Shown: positions 35,790-45,198 of the stretch, piece by piece
Position numbering within the stretch: the stretch's first letter is position 1
How the letters are laid out: every line of letters starts with the position of its first letter
Assembly (NCBI GenBank): GCA_016717305.1
Contig: JADKFY010000019.1
Location: 1-64,000, forward strand
Origin: Flavobacteriales bacterium
Lineage (GTDB): Bacteria; Bacteroidota; Bacteroidia; Flavobacteriales_F; PHOS-HE28
Direction: 5' to 3'
Length of the DNA stretch: 64,000 nt
Position numbers and translations under genes: made by a program
The notes under the pieces: generated by a model
The model's database searches: none
Told to the model about the DNA's origin: nothing
The model's input: the letters and a program-made list of their open reading frames with translations, nothing else

Positions 35790-36599
35790 TTACTCGTAGT
35801 GCTTGCGTACCATCTTCTCGAACATGCGTCCCGGCAAGAGTTTCTTGGCCAGGATACTGATCCGTTGCATGCCTTGTGCAACAATGTAACGAGTCCTTGG
35901 TTCCTTGGTTTGGATGATCCGTTCCACCACTTGGGCCAGTTCATCCGGATCGCGGCTGTAGTGCATGCTTCCACCAAGCACCTCCATCGCCTTTTCATAG
36001 CCCGGACGGTGGGCTTCCGAGATGTTCTCCGGACGGAGCCGCGAATCCCCGATCGTGGTATTGAACTCGCCCGGCTGCACAGTTACCACGTGTATTCCGA
36101 AACGATCAACCTCGGTGCTCAAGGCCTCGCTCAAGCGATCCAAAGCTGCTTTGCTCGCGCTGTAAAAGCCACGGTATGGAAGCCCGAAGTTCGCGGCAAC
36201 ACTGCTGATGTTGATGATCAAACCAGAACCTTGCTTCCTCATGGCTGGCAGCACCGCTCGCCAGACCCGGTGTGGACCCCAAACGTTGGTATCGAACAAG
36301 CGCTGCGCCATTTCCGGTGAAATGTCTTCCACGGGACCTTGTATGCCGAGACCGGCGTTGTTCACCAACACATCAATACGGCTTTCGCGCGCAATTACTC
36401 CGGCCACCGCTTTCTGAACGCTCGCATCATCGGTAACGTCCATTTGCACCATGCGGAAGCCATCGGTGATCTCTTCAGGTTGTGCTTTACGACTGGTCCC
36501 ATAGACCGTGTGCCCTTGACCAGCCAAACGCACACAGATGCTTTTGCCCAAGCCACTGGAGCCACCGGTAACCAAGATCACTTTACGTGTAGTTGCCAT
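35790..36599 (-). CDS. Short-chain dehydrogenase/reductase
   Basis: Cytosolic NAD(P)-dependent oxidoreductase of 269 residues. The start at 36599 gives MATTRKVILVTGGSSGLGKS, the cofactor-binding TGxxxGxG; the ATG at 36704 would overlap the SRP RNA and add 35 unrelated residues, so it is rejected. Further motifs are VLVNNAGLGIQGP, and the catalytic YRGFYSASKAALDRLSE (Ser upstream in IINISSVAANF). Substrate cannot be predicted. First gene in the SDR-bestrophin-MFS operon. Confidence 0.92.
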   Translation of the reverse strand: MATTRKVILVTGGSSGLGKSICVRLAGQGHTVYGTSRKAQPEEITDGFRMVQMDVTDDASVQKAVAGVIARESRIDVLVNNAGLGIQGPVEDISPEMAQRLFDTNVWGPHRVWRAVLPAMRKQGSGLIINISSVAANFGLPYRGFYSASKAALDRLSEALSTEVDRFGIHVVTVQPGEFNTTIGDSRLRPENISEAHRPGYEKAMEVLGGSMHYSRDPDELAQVVERIIQTKEPRTRYIVAQGMQRISILAKKLLPGRMFEKMVRKHYE

Positions 36600-36698
36600 T
36601 GGGGCGGAAGATAATTCCGGCTGGGTTCCGGGAGCTGTTTTCCTTCCGTTTGGACTTGGGAAGAACTGCCTTCTTGCCAAAATACCCCAAAAAAAGTG

Positions 36699-36795
36699 GG
36701 ACAAGCGACCTGCAGCGCACCGCTACAACCACCTACCCTTGCTGCCTTCCGGCCCTGGGGGATTCAGCGGGAGCTGGTCGTACAGGACTTGTCCC
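36699..36795 (-). ncRNA. ffs: Signal recognition particle RNA (small bacterial type)
   Basis: Minus-strand RNA of about 97 bases. Its ends GGGACAAG and CTTGTCCC pair to form the terminal stem. The centre has the conserved tetraloop region CAGGGCCGGAAGGCAGCAAG, the Ffh-binding GGAA loop with asymmetric bulges, matching the 4.5S-type family. A minus-strand run of six T begins two bases beyond the 3' end, giving an intrinsic terminator. The SRP RNA pairs with Ffh to target membrane proteins. Confidence 0.92.
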
Positions 36796-36799
36796 GGCG

Positions 36800-36807
36800 C
36801 AAAGGTA
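36800..36807 (-). promoter_or_regulatory. -7 box for SRP RNA
   Basis: Minus-strand TACCTTTG, an exact TAnnTTTG match, ends 4 bases before the first base of the SRP RNA stem. Position and sequence support it strongly as the promoter; a TTTG -33 box was not clearly seen. Confidence 0.65.
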
Positions 36808-36928
36808 AGACTTGTTCAACTTGGGTGGTTTGGGAATTTGTTCAAAAGGAATGGGCTCGGATGGACACCAAAGGACGCGCCCTTCGACCCTGCCAACCGC
36901 AGGCTGGTTCGCTCAGGGACCCGTGCAT

Positions 36929-37492
36929 TCACTTCACAACCAAGTTGAAACACGCACGATCTGCGGCAGTGGCCGGGAGTTCGATCGTTCCAACCTCAGC
37001 TTGTGTCTTGTACATGGTCATGCGCAGGCCATGGTCGCCGTTGTGGATGTCGTAGGCAGGTGCGCTGTCGCATTTGGTCCAGTTCGGCAATTGGGCGAAT
37101 GCTTGGCCGAAACCGCCATCCGCTTCGTTGTGGAAGAAGAAGTAGATGGTGACAGGTTGAAGTACTTCGATCCTCAATGAGGTGCCCTTCACCGGTCTGT
37201 GGATCCCTTGGAACAAGAGTCCGTTCACTATCTCGCTCGGTACCACATCGTAGGTGTAGTTCCTGTCCAAATGCTGCAAAACCCCCACGCGCATGGTGTC
37301 GCAACCGAAGGTGAAAGTCGGTTCTGGCGTTATGATCACCTTGCTCCCAAGAACACGAAGCAGGGCGGGGTCCGGTTGGTGGTCGGCAATTTCAATTTCC
37401 GGTGTCTTCGTGGGTTGCGTACATCGCCAGCAAGGCAAGATCGCCAAGAGCAAAATGCCCACTGCGCGAAAGGGACGCTGTGCTAGGAACAT
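36929..37492 (-). CDS. Hypothetical lipoprotein
   Basis: 187 residues when started at 37492 (MFLAQRPFRAVGILLLAILP), whose hydrophobic stretch is followed by CWRC, a possible lipidation cysteine. An upstream start at 37513 would overlap the divergent gene's leader region. The mature part has DPALLRVLGSKVIITPEPTF, NYTYDVVPSEIVNGLLFQGI and VTIYFFFHNEADGG, consistent with a beta-rich extracellular domain, but I recognise no family. It is divergent from the methyltransferase gene. Confidence 0.6.
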   Translation of the reverse strand: MFLAQRPFRAVGILLLAILPCWRCTQPTKTPEIEIADHQPDPALLRVLGSKVIITPEPTFTFGCDTMRVGVLQHLDRNYTYDVVPSEIVNGLLFQGIHRPVKGTSLRIEVLQPVTIYFFFHNEADGGFGQAFAQLPNWTKCDSAPAYDIHNGDHGLRMTMYKTQAEVGTIELPATAADRACFNLVVK

Positions 37493-37619
37493 TCGATGAT
37501 CGGTGCGGCCCATTTTCTTCGGCGAAGTTAATTTTTGGTTGAAAGGGATCATTGTGGACAGTAGCCGATCCACTCCAGCATTCCGTATCCTTGCAGCTCC
37601 GATCAGACAACAAAGACGC

Positions 37620-38693
37620 ATGCATAAAGAGTTCGAGACCGACAACGCAACCATGGATGAGGCCAAAGAGGCCGCAGAGCGATTGTCCTTCTATCCGATG
37701 ATGTTCCAAGCGGCCATGGCCATGAACCGTTTGGGTGTGCTTCAAAAGGTATCCGATGCCGGCGCAAAAGGGATCAGCTCTGAGGCGATCAGTGAGGCTT
37801 GTGGAGTTTCCCAATACGGTGTGGAAACGCTGTTGGAAGCCGGTCTCAGCTTGGGCTTGGTGAAATTGGTGGAGCCATACACCTATCGCATTGCACGTAT
37901 GGGAGCCTTCTGGTTGAAGGACCGACAGACCATTGCGAATGCCGATTTCATCCAAGATGTGTGCTACAAGGGCACCTTCCATCTGGATGACGCGATCAAG
38001 GAAGAGGGTCCAGCAGGATTGAAGGAACTGGGTGATTGGCCCAATATCTACCATGGCCTCTCGAAGCTGCCGGGCCGTTCCAAGGAATCGTGGTTCAAGT
38101 TCGATCACCATTATTCTGATCAAGCGTTCCCGCATGCCATGAAAGTGGTGTTCGAGTACAACCCGAAAACCATGTTGGATATTGGCGGCAATACCGGCAA
38201 GTGGTCCATGATGTGTGCGAAGAACAACCCCGATGTTCACATGACCATCGTGGACCTCCCCGGACAATGCGGACTGGCCATGCCGAACATTGAAGCGGCG
38301 GGTCTGATGGATCGTGTCAGCACTCATCCGCAGAATGTGTTGGACGCGGAGTACACCTTGCCCAACCCAGTGGATGCCGTTTGGATGAGCCAGTTCCTGG
38401 ATTGCTTTAGTCCGGAACAGATCGTGCATATCCTATCGCATGGAAAAGAGGCATTAGCGCCGGATGGTAGGCTCTTCATACAAGAAACGTTCTGGGACCA
38501 ACAAGAGAACGCAACCGCCACCTACTGCCTTCATGGCACATCCTTGTATTTCACCGCCATGGCGAACGGAAACAGCAAGATGTACGATTCAACCCGTATG
38601 GAACAGTACGTCGAGCAAGCCGGATTGGTGGTGGAAAAGGTGGTGAACACGGTGGGCTATTTCCACTCCATCATGATCTGCAAATTGCCGTAG
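37620..38693 (+). CDS. SAM-dependent O-methyltransferase-like protein
   Basis: 357 residues from ATG 37620 (MHKEFETDNATMDEAKEAAE); a frame extension to 37503 is untypical. The N-terminal half has a winged-helix dimerisation pattern (AISEACGVSQYGVETLLEAGLSLGLV), and motif I of the methyltransferase fold is KTMLDIGGNTGKWSMMCA, with VHMTIVDLPGQ as motif II. This arrangement is that of plant-type O-methyltransferase family 2 enzymes. Small-molecule or pigment methylation is likely, substrate unknown. It is followed 11 bases later by a membrane glycosyltransferase, probably one operon. Confidence 0.85.
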   Translation: MHKEFETDNATMDEAKEAAERLSFYPMMFQAAMAMNRLGVLQKVSDAGAKGISSEAISEACGVSQYGVETLLEAGLSLGLVKLVEPYTYRIARMGAFWLKDRQTIANADFIQDVCYKGTFHLDDAIKEEGPAGLKELGDWPNIYHGLSKLPGRSKESWFKFDHHYSDQAFPHAMKVVFEYNPKTMLDIGGNTGKWSMMCAKNNPDVHMTIVDLPGQCGLAMPNIEAAGLMDRVSTHPQNVLDAEYTLPNPVDAVWMSQFLDCFSPEQIVHILSHGKEALAPDGRLFIQETFWDQQENATATYCLHGTSLYFTAMANGNSKMYDSTRMEQYVEQAGLVVEKVVNTVGYFHSIMICKLP

Positions 38694-38704
38694 CAACGTT
38701 GCCC

Positions 38705-39661
38705 ATGGACCTGTCCATCGTTGTACCACTGTTGAATGAAGACGAGTCGCTCCCACATTTGGTGGAGTGGCTGCACCGCGTTTGTCAAGGTATGCACGTG
38801 GAATACGAGGTCCTGTTGATCGATGATGGAAGCACGGACAGGTCTTGGGAAGAGATCGCGCGGTTGGCAAATGAGGATGCGCGAGTAAAGGGGATACGTT
38901 TCGGTCGCAATTACGGGAAGAGCCCGGCGTTGAACGAAGGTTTCCGAGCAGCACAGGGCAACGTGGTCATCACCATGGATGCCGACCTGCAGGACGATCC
39001 CGACGAGATACCCGAACTCTACCGCATGATCAAGATGGAGGGCTACGATCTGGTGAGCGGCTGGAAGAAGAAGCGGTACGATCCGATCACAAAGACGATA
39101 CCCACCAAGCTCTTCAACTGGACCACTCGTCAAGTGAGCGGGGTGGTGCTGCACGATTTCAATTGCGGCTTGAAGGCGTACAGGAAGGAGGTGGTGAAGA
39201 ACATTGAGGTGTTCGGTGAGATGCACCGGTACATCCCTTTCATCGCTAAAAAGGAAGGTTTTAGGAAGATCGGCGAGAAAGTGGTGAAGCACCATCCGCG
39301 ACAATACGGTAAGACCAAATTCGGATTCAGCCGTTTCATCAACGGATTCTTGGATCTGCTCACGATCACGTACATCTTCCGCTTCGGCAAGAAGCCCATG
39401 CACTTCTTCGGAGGGCTCGGCACGTTCATGTTCGTGCTCGGTTTTCTGGCCACCTGCTGGGTGGTGGGCGAAAAGCTTTGGTTCTCTTTTGTGCTCGATA
39501 CTGAGGCACCCCGGGTGGCGGAATCGGGCCTGTTCTTCGTGGCTCTCGTGGCCATGGTGATCGGGGTTCAATTGTTCACCGCAGGCTTCGTGGCTGATCT
39601 GGTAAGCCGGAACGGTACTGATCGTAACAGGTACCGGATCAGTGATAGGGTGGGCGTTTGA
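38705..39661 (+). CDS. GtrB-like polyprenyl-phosphate glycosyltransferase (GT2)
   Basis: Membrane-bound GT2 of 318 residues. From ATG 38705 it starts MDLSIVVPLLNEDESLPHLV; catalytic segments are LLIDDGSTDRSW and TMDADLQDDPDE, typical of dolichol-phosphate-mannose-synthase-like enzymes. Two hydrophobic helices close the C-terminus (FFGGLGTFMFVLGFLATCW and FFVALVAMVIGVQLFTAGFV), as in GtrB. It probably charges undecaprenyl phosphate with a sugar for surface glycan modification. A DUF6056 protein follows after a gap of about 100 bases. Confidence 0.9.
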   Translation: MDLSIVVPLLNEDESLPHLVEWLHRVCQGMHVEYEVLLIDDGSTDRSWEEIARLANEDARVKGIRFGRNYGKSPALNEGFRAAQGNVVITMDADLQDDPDEIPELYRMIKMEGYDLVSGWKKKRYDPITKTIPTKLFNWTTRQVSGVVLHDFNCGLKAYRKEVVKNIEVFGEMHRYIPFIAKKEGFRKIGEKVVKHHPRQYGKTKFGFSRFINGFLDLLTITYIFRFGKKPMHFFGGLGTFMFVLGFLATCWVVGEKLWFSFVLDTEAPRVAESGLFFVALVAMVIGVQLFTAGFVADLVSRNGTDRNRYRISDRVGV

Positions 39662-39759
39662 GCATGAAGGATGATCATGGTCGCACGTTCAACTTTGGAG
39701 CCGGTTGATCGATGTGGACAATCCGTGATCGCATCCTTGCCACCGGTTTCTGATCATTC

Positions 39760-41193
39760 ATGGGTGCGTCGATGAGCACGCGCACCTTCTCTTTCGTTCT
39801 CTTGGGCATCCTGTTGGCTGCACTGGCTAGGCACCTCTGGTTAGCGGCATACGTGCATCCTTTTGGAGATGACTTCAGTTATGCCGTTGCGGGCATGCAT
39901 ACCGAACTTCTTCTGCGCTTGGCCGTGGAATACGATTCGTGGAACGGTCGTTACTTCTCCAATATCCTGTTGCTTCGTGGACCCATGGTGCTCGGCCTGC
40001 AAAAAGGCTTGGTTATCTATCGATGCGCAGCGATCGTCTTGATCCTCTTCACCTTATTTGCGGCCTACCGCTTTTTACAACAAGCTTTCGGCAATGCCAT
40101 TTCAACCATTGCGCAATGGTCCATTGCGCTCGTATTCCTATTGTTCTTCCTGCATCGCATGCCGGACGCGAGCGAAGGTTTCTACTGGTACACGGGCTCC
40201 ATGACCTACCAGTTGCCCAATGCACTGAGCCTGCTTCTTCTGGGGAATTGGATCGCTTTCTTTCGGAAGGATGGAAGCTCAGGAATTGGCTGGAGCATTG
40301 CACAGGTACTGCTCGTCATTGTCATCGCAGGGTGCAACGAACTGCACATGGCACTTCTGGTCCTTCTTCATCTTGCGTTATTGGTGTTCAGCTACCAGCG
40401 AATTAGGAAACACGATCCCGTTGTCATTGGGCTGCTCTTTGTTTCCGTAGCCTGCGCAGTTGTGGTATTCGCGGCTCCGGGTAACGATACCCGCGGTGCA
40501 CTCTTCCCGCACCGACATGAGTTGTTGCGGACCATCGGCTATGCATTTGCACAGACCGCACGCTTCACCGGAACATGGTTGTTCCTTTCAACAGGCGTGC
40601 TCTTTTCGCTGGCGTTGGTTATCCAACAACGTGCCTTCGGAGCGAACAGCCCACTTCATTCCGTGCTCCTGCGGATGAACAAGTGGTTGGCCTTGGTCCT
40701 ACCCTTCGCCTTGGTATTCATTTCCATGGTGGTCACCTATTGGCCAACTGGCTTACTGGGTCAATACCGCACCGTCAATGTGGCGCTATTCTACTTCGTT
40801 CCGGCATGTTGCCTTGCGATGCTGGTGTGGGATGTTCAAGTCTTACGCACCGCGCGTTGGAGTTTTCGTGATCTGGACCAACGAACTTTCCAGTGGGCTT
40901 TCTTGCTGCTCTGCGTGATCACGTTCTTCTTCCTTGGAAGGGATGGACGTGTTTCAAGCGATCTCATCACTGGTCGTGCGAAGAAGTATGATCAAGGTGT
41001 CACCAAAGGATATCGCCTCATTACAGGTGCTGTGCATGAAGAATTGGATCAGTTGCAGTTGCCCTTCGTGGAGACACCAAAGAGCCTCCATATACTTCCG
41101 TTGGATACTTCACCCGACCATTGGACCAACCGCAGTTTGGCCAATTACTTCGGAGACCCGGCGCTCAATATCACTGTTGCACCTGCTCAGTAA
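39760..41193 (+). CDS. DUF6056-like polytopic membrane protein
   Basis: 477 residues with around ten or more hydrophobic segments. The early GDDFSYAVAGM, the periplasmic EYDSWNGRYFSNILL and DASEGFYWYTGSMTYQLPNA are characteristic of the DUF6056 family, thought to be GT-C-like sugar transferases acting on lipid-linked donors. An internal start at 39772 (MSTRTFSF) is possible. It comes after the GtrB-like gene, which could supply its donor. The 3' end overlaps the convergent L,D-transpeptidase gene by 23 bases. Confidence 0.75.
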   Translation: MGASMSTRTFSFVLLGILLAALARHLWLAAYVHPFGDDFSYAVAGMHTELLLRLAVEYDSWNGRYFSNILLLRGPMVLGLQKGLVIYRCAAIVLILFTLFAAYRFLQQAFGNAISTIAQWSIALVFLLFFLHRMPDASEGFYWYTGSMTYQLPNALSLLLLGNWIAFFRKDGSSGIGWSIAQVLLVIVIAGCNELHMALLVLLHLALLVFSYQRIRKHDPVVIGLLFVSVACAVVVFAAPGNDTRGALFPHRHELLRTIGYAFAQTARFTGTWLFLSTGVLFSLALVIQQRAFGANSPLHSVLLRMNKWLALVLPFALVFISMVVTYWPTGLLGQYRTVNVALFYFVPACCLAMLVWDVQVLRTARWSFRDLDQRTFQWAFLLLCVITFFFLGRDGRVSSDLITGRAKKYDQGVTKGYRLITGAVHEELDQLQLPFVETPKSLHILPLDTSPDHWTNRSLANYFGDPALNITVAPAQ

Positions 41194-42862
41194 CGATCGG
41201 TGGTGCGGGCGGTGCTTCGGGATCGAAGAATAGCTCCGCCGCCAACTTCGCATCGTGGCCATAGACGTCATCGCGGAAATTCAAACGTCCGTCCGTGCCT
41301 ACCCACGCTGTGAAATAGCCGATCGTGACCGGACGTTTCTCCTTCATCGTTACCCACTTTTCCTTTCCACTGAACATGGCCTGTTTGATCTTTTCAGTAG
41401 TCCATGCCGTGTCATTGCGTAGGAGGTATTCGGCCAGTTCCTGCGGTTGGCTCAGCCGTATGCATCCGTGGCTGAAGGCTCGCTTGTCCTTGGCGAAACC
41501 ACCCTTGCTCGGCGTGTCGTGGAAGTAAATGCTGTAGCTGTTCGGAAAGAGGAATTTTACGCGGCCCAACGCATTGCCTGCACCGGGTTTTTGCCGGATC
41601 ACGGGACGCGCATCGGTTCCGCCGATCCTTTCCATGCCCTTCTTCGCCAAATAGTTCGGGTTCTTCGCAATGGCCGGCAGGATCTCGCCTTGGACAATGC
41701 TCGCAGGTATCGTCCACGTAGGGCTGAAGACGATCTTGCTCAAGGTGTCGCTGAAGATCACCGTACGCGTTGCTGAAGTGCCCACGACCACATCCATGTT
41801 CCATGCTTCTTCTCCACCTTCGAAGATGTGCATCTTGAATTCAGGGATGTTCACCAGGATCAGGTCTGGCGCATAGGATTCCTGCACCCACCGGAGCCGT
41901 TCCATGTTCACCAATAGCGTACGGAGTTTCTGCTGTGGTGTCGTGTTCAAAGCTTTCAGAACGCCTGCGCCAATTACACCATCAGGAGAAAGGCCGTGCC
42001 GTTCTTGAAAGTGCATCACCGCTTGGACAAGAGTGCTGTCATACTCGGTGGAGGTCAGGTTTTTGCTATCACTTTCTTCGATAAGATCTCCCAATACCAT
42101 GAGCCGATGCCGCATCACGGGGACGAATGAAGCTTCCTTGCCCGGTTCCAATTTCTTCAATTCACCTAAGCTGATAGGACTCCAATCAACACTGGTCTCA
42201 AGGTCGTAGAGGTGTTTCAGGAAGGCCTTCAGTTTGCCGTATTGCGGATGCAAGGGCTCTACGAGTGACAGGTCCATGTGGCCTGCGGCCAGCGAATCGA
42301 TCAACCGCGAGAAGTCCTTCTTTCGGCGGGGAATGAACCAATCCAATTCGCGTAGGTCCTTGCCAACGATCCCTCCGTATTTCTTGTCGGCAAAGCGGAA
42401 GAACTGCGCGGTAAGGCCCAATTCCAATTGCAATTGACACGTATCGCAAAGCATGATCTTGCGTCCATCGGCACGGGTGCCCAGCAGCAGCTCTTGGACC
42501 CGGTTACGTAAGGTGGCTACCTCGCGGAAGGCGGTGTCCGCACCATTCGCCAACGATAGGAAACCCATCGCAGACTCCGACAGTGAATCGTTGACGAACC
42601 AGGCATACTGGAATTTGCGTCGGGCATAGAACTCCATGATCCCCGCAGAATCGGAACGGAATTCGGGGTGTTCCGTGAAAAAGCCGACGATCTGTGTGCT
42701 GTCCAAGGATCGCCGTGTATATGCCACTGGAGACTCGAAGACCTCGGCGATCTCTTGTGTCTGTTCCTCCACCGTAACCGGCTTCGCTTCGGGCGTGGAG
42801 CACGCTACGATCAATAACAGGGCAAGTAGTGGAAAGTAGAATGTTCGGGACATGGGGGACAC
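41171..42862 (-). CDS. L,D-transpeptidase with peptidoglycan-binding domain
   Basis: Lipoprotein of 563 residues that cross-links peptidoglycan by 3-3 bonds. The signal ends LLALLLIVACSTPE, a lipobox. A scaffold region runs to about residue 270, followed by a PG_binding_1 domain (LVQAVMHFQERHGLSPDGVIG) and a YkuD catalytic domain with the nucleophile Cys467 in SHGCIRL and His in IYFHDTP. Size and order match the large YcbB/LdtD type. Its stop overlaps the convergent gene. Another L,D-transpeptidase-family gene lies 30 bases upstream on the same strand. Confidence 0.92.
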   Translation of the reverse strand: MSPMSRTFYFPLLALLLIVACSTPEAKPVTVEEQTQEIAEVFESPVAYTRRSLDSTQIVGFFTEHPEFRSDSAGIMEFYARRKFQYAWFVNDSLSESAMGFLSLANGADTAFREVATLRNRVQELLLGTRADGRKIMLCDTCQLQLELGLTAQFFRFADKKYGGIVGKDLRELDWFIPRRKKDFSRLIDSLAAGHMDLSLVEPLHPQYGKLKAFLKHLYDLETSVDWSPISLGELKKLEPGKEASFVPVMRHRLMVLGDLIEESDSKNLTSTEYDSTLVQAVMHFQERHGLSPDGVIGAGVLKALNTTPQQKLRTLLVNMERLRWVQESYAPDLILVNIPEFKMHIFEGGEEAWNMDVVVGTSATRTVIFSDTLSKIVFSPTWTIPASIVQGEILPAIAKNPNYLAKKGMERIGGTDARPVIRQKPGAGNALGRVKFLFPNSYSIYFHDTPSKGGFAKDKRAFSHGCIRLSQPQELAEYLLRNDTAWTTEKIKQAMFSGKEKWVTMKEKRPVTIGYFTAWVGTDGRLNFRDDVYGHDAKLAAELFFDPEAPPAPPIVTEQVQQ

Positions 42863-42892
42863 CTTCTACGGAAGTACAGCGATAATGATCCA

Positions 42893-43543
42893 CTAACCCC
42901 CGTGGACGTAAAGCATGCCCCCCGCAGCGAGCAATTCGATCATGCGGGGCATGGCGTCTTGGCTCACTGCCGGGCAGCCCCAGCTGCGTCCAAGCCTTCC
43001 GTGTTGTGCTATGAAACCGGCGCTGACGTAATCTGCGGCGTGCATGATAACCTCACGTGAAAGTGCATTGTTGTTGACGCCTTTTTCCAAGCCTTCCAAC
43101 AAAAGGGCCGGGCCGTGTTTCGGGCTTATGATCCGGGCACCAACGCGGTACAAACCCAAGCTGGACTGGTGGGAGCCATCCTTATTGCTGAAGGCCGTGG
43201 CGTACAATTCACCGGTGTTCTGTCCGTGGGCCACCCAGGTGCGCATGACCAATACTTTTTGCTCCAGATCGATAACGTACAATCGCTTGGCCGTGCTCGG
43301 TTGGGTCATATCAGCGATCGCCAAGATGTTGCCGGTGATCCCGAACTTCACCATGCGCTCATAACCTTCCTGGAAGGCTGATCCAGATAGAATACCCTCC
43401 AACCCGATCTCCGCATACAATTCATCAGCGGTCGTTGGGGTTTCCTCAACCGAAATGACAGGCGCATGCGGCGGCAACACCGGATGTCCCATCGGCTTCT
43501 CTGGCAATAGCCAAGAGAAGATCAACGCCAATAAGAGTGGCAT
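42893..43543 (-). CDS. Secreted L,D-transpeptidase catalytic-domain protein (YkuD_2 type)
   Basis: 216 residues from ATG 43543 (MPLLLALIFSWLLPEKPMGH); 43552 is also possible. The domain of the YkuD_2 family is shown by VIDLEQKVLVMRTWVAHGQN, FSNKDGSHQSSLGLYRVG and the nucleophile motif GRLGRSWGCPAVS (Cys about 190). This type is found in Bacteroidota as a putative murein L,D-transpeptidase. It probably forms a unit with the large transpeptidase that follows. The 250 bases upstream contain no gene. Confidence 0.88.
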   Translation of the reverse strand: MPLLLALIFSWLLPEKPMGHPVLPPHAPVISVEETPTTADELYAEIGLEGILSGSAFQEGYERMVKFGITGNILAIADMTQPSTAKRLYVIDLEQKVLVMRTWVAHGQNTGELYATAFSNKDGSHQSSLGLYRVGARIISPKHGPALLLEGLEKGVNNNALSREVIMHAADYVSAGFIAQHGRLGRSWGCPAVSQDAMPRMIELLAAGGMLYVHGG

Positions 43544-43803
43544 GTGTACCAAAACTTCCGCAGGTTATTTCCGTATCAGTTCCGTGTGCGAGGTTCCATT
43601 TCGCAGAATTGAACGGGGCGTGAATATAACGGCGTTCAACCCTTGCAGGTTGCGCTGAGGTATTAATTTCTTGTTGAACTCGACGAATGGAAGATATCTG
43701 GGCATGGATGGAAAGTGGTCCCAATTGCATAGCCTGAATGAACCCTTGGCCAAAACTTCGCTACAATACTCTGCATTACTTCCCACCAGCACCGCATCCC
43801 TCA

Positions 43804-45192
43804 ATGATAAGGATCTTCACCCTGTTCGCTTTCATCCAGATCGCGTGTGCCGCACAAGCACAGAATTTTCCTTGGGGCTGGGGTCCGGAGATCTACGTGA
43901 ACCAGATCGGTTCCACCATTACGTGTACGGCCTTCGATCCCGCACTGGATATGACCCGGACCCAAAGTTTTACGGCCGTGAGCAATTGGACCCACGAGGA
44001 TGGCGTGGTGGCAACCGTTTCGCTCGTGGGTACCGTGCAAGGGATCGTCTACGACATTGAGCTGGGCAACTTCAGTGTTGGCCAATTCAATTCCTTTACC
44101 GGAACAACGATCACCAACCGCGATGGGGTGATCGCTTGGGTTTCCGCCTCCGGAACCTTGGGCGCCGCTATCTATGATCCATTCCAACACCAGTGGCGTA
44201 GCGGACAATTCAGCTCGAGCAGTGGAAATCAATTGCAGAACCGCGATGGGGTGGTCTCTTGGGTTTCTTCAGCAGGTGTTGTTGGTGCGGCCGTGTACGA
44301 TCCCGCCCTGAGCACTTGGCGATCGGAAGAGCTAAGCTCCAATACGGGCAATACTGTCAGGAATGCGGACGGTGTGGTGGCTTGGGTCTCCTCTGCGGGT
44401 TCGGTCGGTGCTGCGCTGTACGATCCTTCCATGCACGCATGGCGAACAGGTCAATTGAGCACGAACGCAGGCAACGCCACTGTCTTGGGCCAAGGTGTCG
44501 TGGCTTGGAAGTCGACCTCCGGTTCCTTGGGTGCAGCTGCGTATGATTTCGAGACGAACGTTTGGGAGAGTGGGCAATTCAGTACCGCTGCTTCCAACTC
44601 CATGCCCACGATCACCGGTGGCACGGTGGAATGGACGAACATGAATGGCCCGCAACGGTATGGTTACACCAGTGCCCATCAATGGCAAAACAACGCGCTC
44701 ACATCCTTGCAATGTGAGTATTATCCGATCAATGCAAGTGGCTCTGCAGAGCCGCACATCGCATACTTGTGGTGCCTTAGCATCGGGGCATCATCCTATT
44801 CGCATAATTGCGATGATGGGCATACGATAACCCGGCGTTGGGGGTGGAAGGCATACGCCGATGATGGTGTCTATTACCCGACGCTTAGTATCAGCAACGC
44901 CTCAAATACCAGCACCTGTAATGGGGAGTTGGCACTTATCAGTACGCAGATCGACGCGGTCCGTACGCGTTCGAATTTGAATGCCTACTTCGTTGACGGC
45001 GGACTTCAGGTCAGGAACGATGTTCCATTGGGCCAAGTGCAGGTCTTCGACGCAAGTGGTCGTTGTGTGGCTACGACAATGACGAATGCGAATGCTTGCG
45101 AACTGCCGGGACCATTTGCCCTTGGGATCTACGCGATCCGTGCAGGTGGCAACGGAACTGTTTCCACCGTTCGAGTTTGTAACGCACGTTAA
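43804..45192 (+). CDS. Repeat-rich secreted protein with T9SS-like tail
   Basis: 462 residues with signal peptide MIRIFTLFAFIQIACAAQAQ. Residues from about 60 to 310 consist of consecutive 41-residue repeats with the consensus DGVVAWVSSAGSVGAALYDP followed by W-R-S-G-Q-hydrophobic-S; four copies are exactly 41 long and one divergent copy flanks each side, suggesting six blades. The C-terminus (GGLQVRNDVPLGQVQVFDAS and YAIRAGGNGTVSTVRVCNAR) resembles a type IX secretion sorting domain. Probably a cell-surface or released protein; the repeats may form a propeller. Function unknown. Confidence 0.75.
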   Translation: MIRIFTLFAFIQIACAAQAQNFPWGWGPEIYVNQIGSTITCTAFDPALDMTRTQSFTAVSNWTHEDGVVATVSLVGTVQGIVYDIELGNFSVGQFNSFTGTTITNRDGVIAWVSASGTLGAAIYDPFQHQWRSGQFSSSSGNQLQNRDGVVSWVSSAGVVGAAVYDPALSTWRSEELSSNTGNTVRNADGVVAWVSSAGSVGAALYDPSMHAWRTGQLSTNAGNATVLGQGVVAWKSTSGSLGAAAYDFETNVWESGQFSTAASNSMPTITGGTVEWTNMNGPQRYGYTSAHQWQNNALTSLQCEYYPINASGSAEPHIAYLWCLSIGASSYSHNCDDGHTITRRWGWKAYADDGVYYPTLSISNASNTSTCNGELALISTQIDAVRTRSNLNAYFVDGGLQVRNDVPLGQVQVFDASGRCVATTMTNANACELPGPFALGIYAIRAGGNGTVSTVRVCNAR

Positions 45193-45198
45193 CAGGGT

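Noticed and set aside
37392..38429. 345-codon minus-strand frame opposite the methyltransferase
   Set aside because: The plus-strand gene has clear SAM-binding motifs; the opposite frame has none.
41171..41193. Convergent overlap of the DUF6056 and L,D-transpeptidase genes as a sign of truncation
   Set aside because: Both proteins reach their normal length and end in plausible low-complexity tails, so the 23-base overlap is likely natural.
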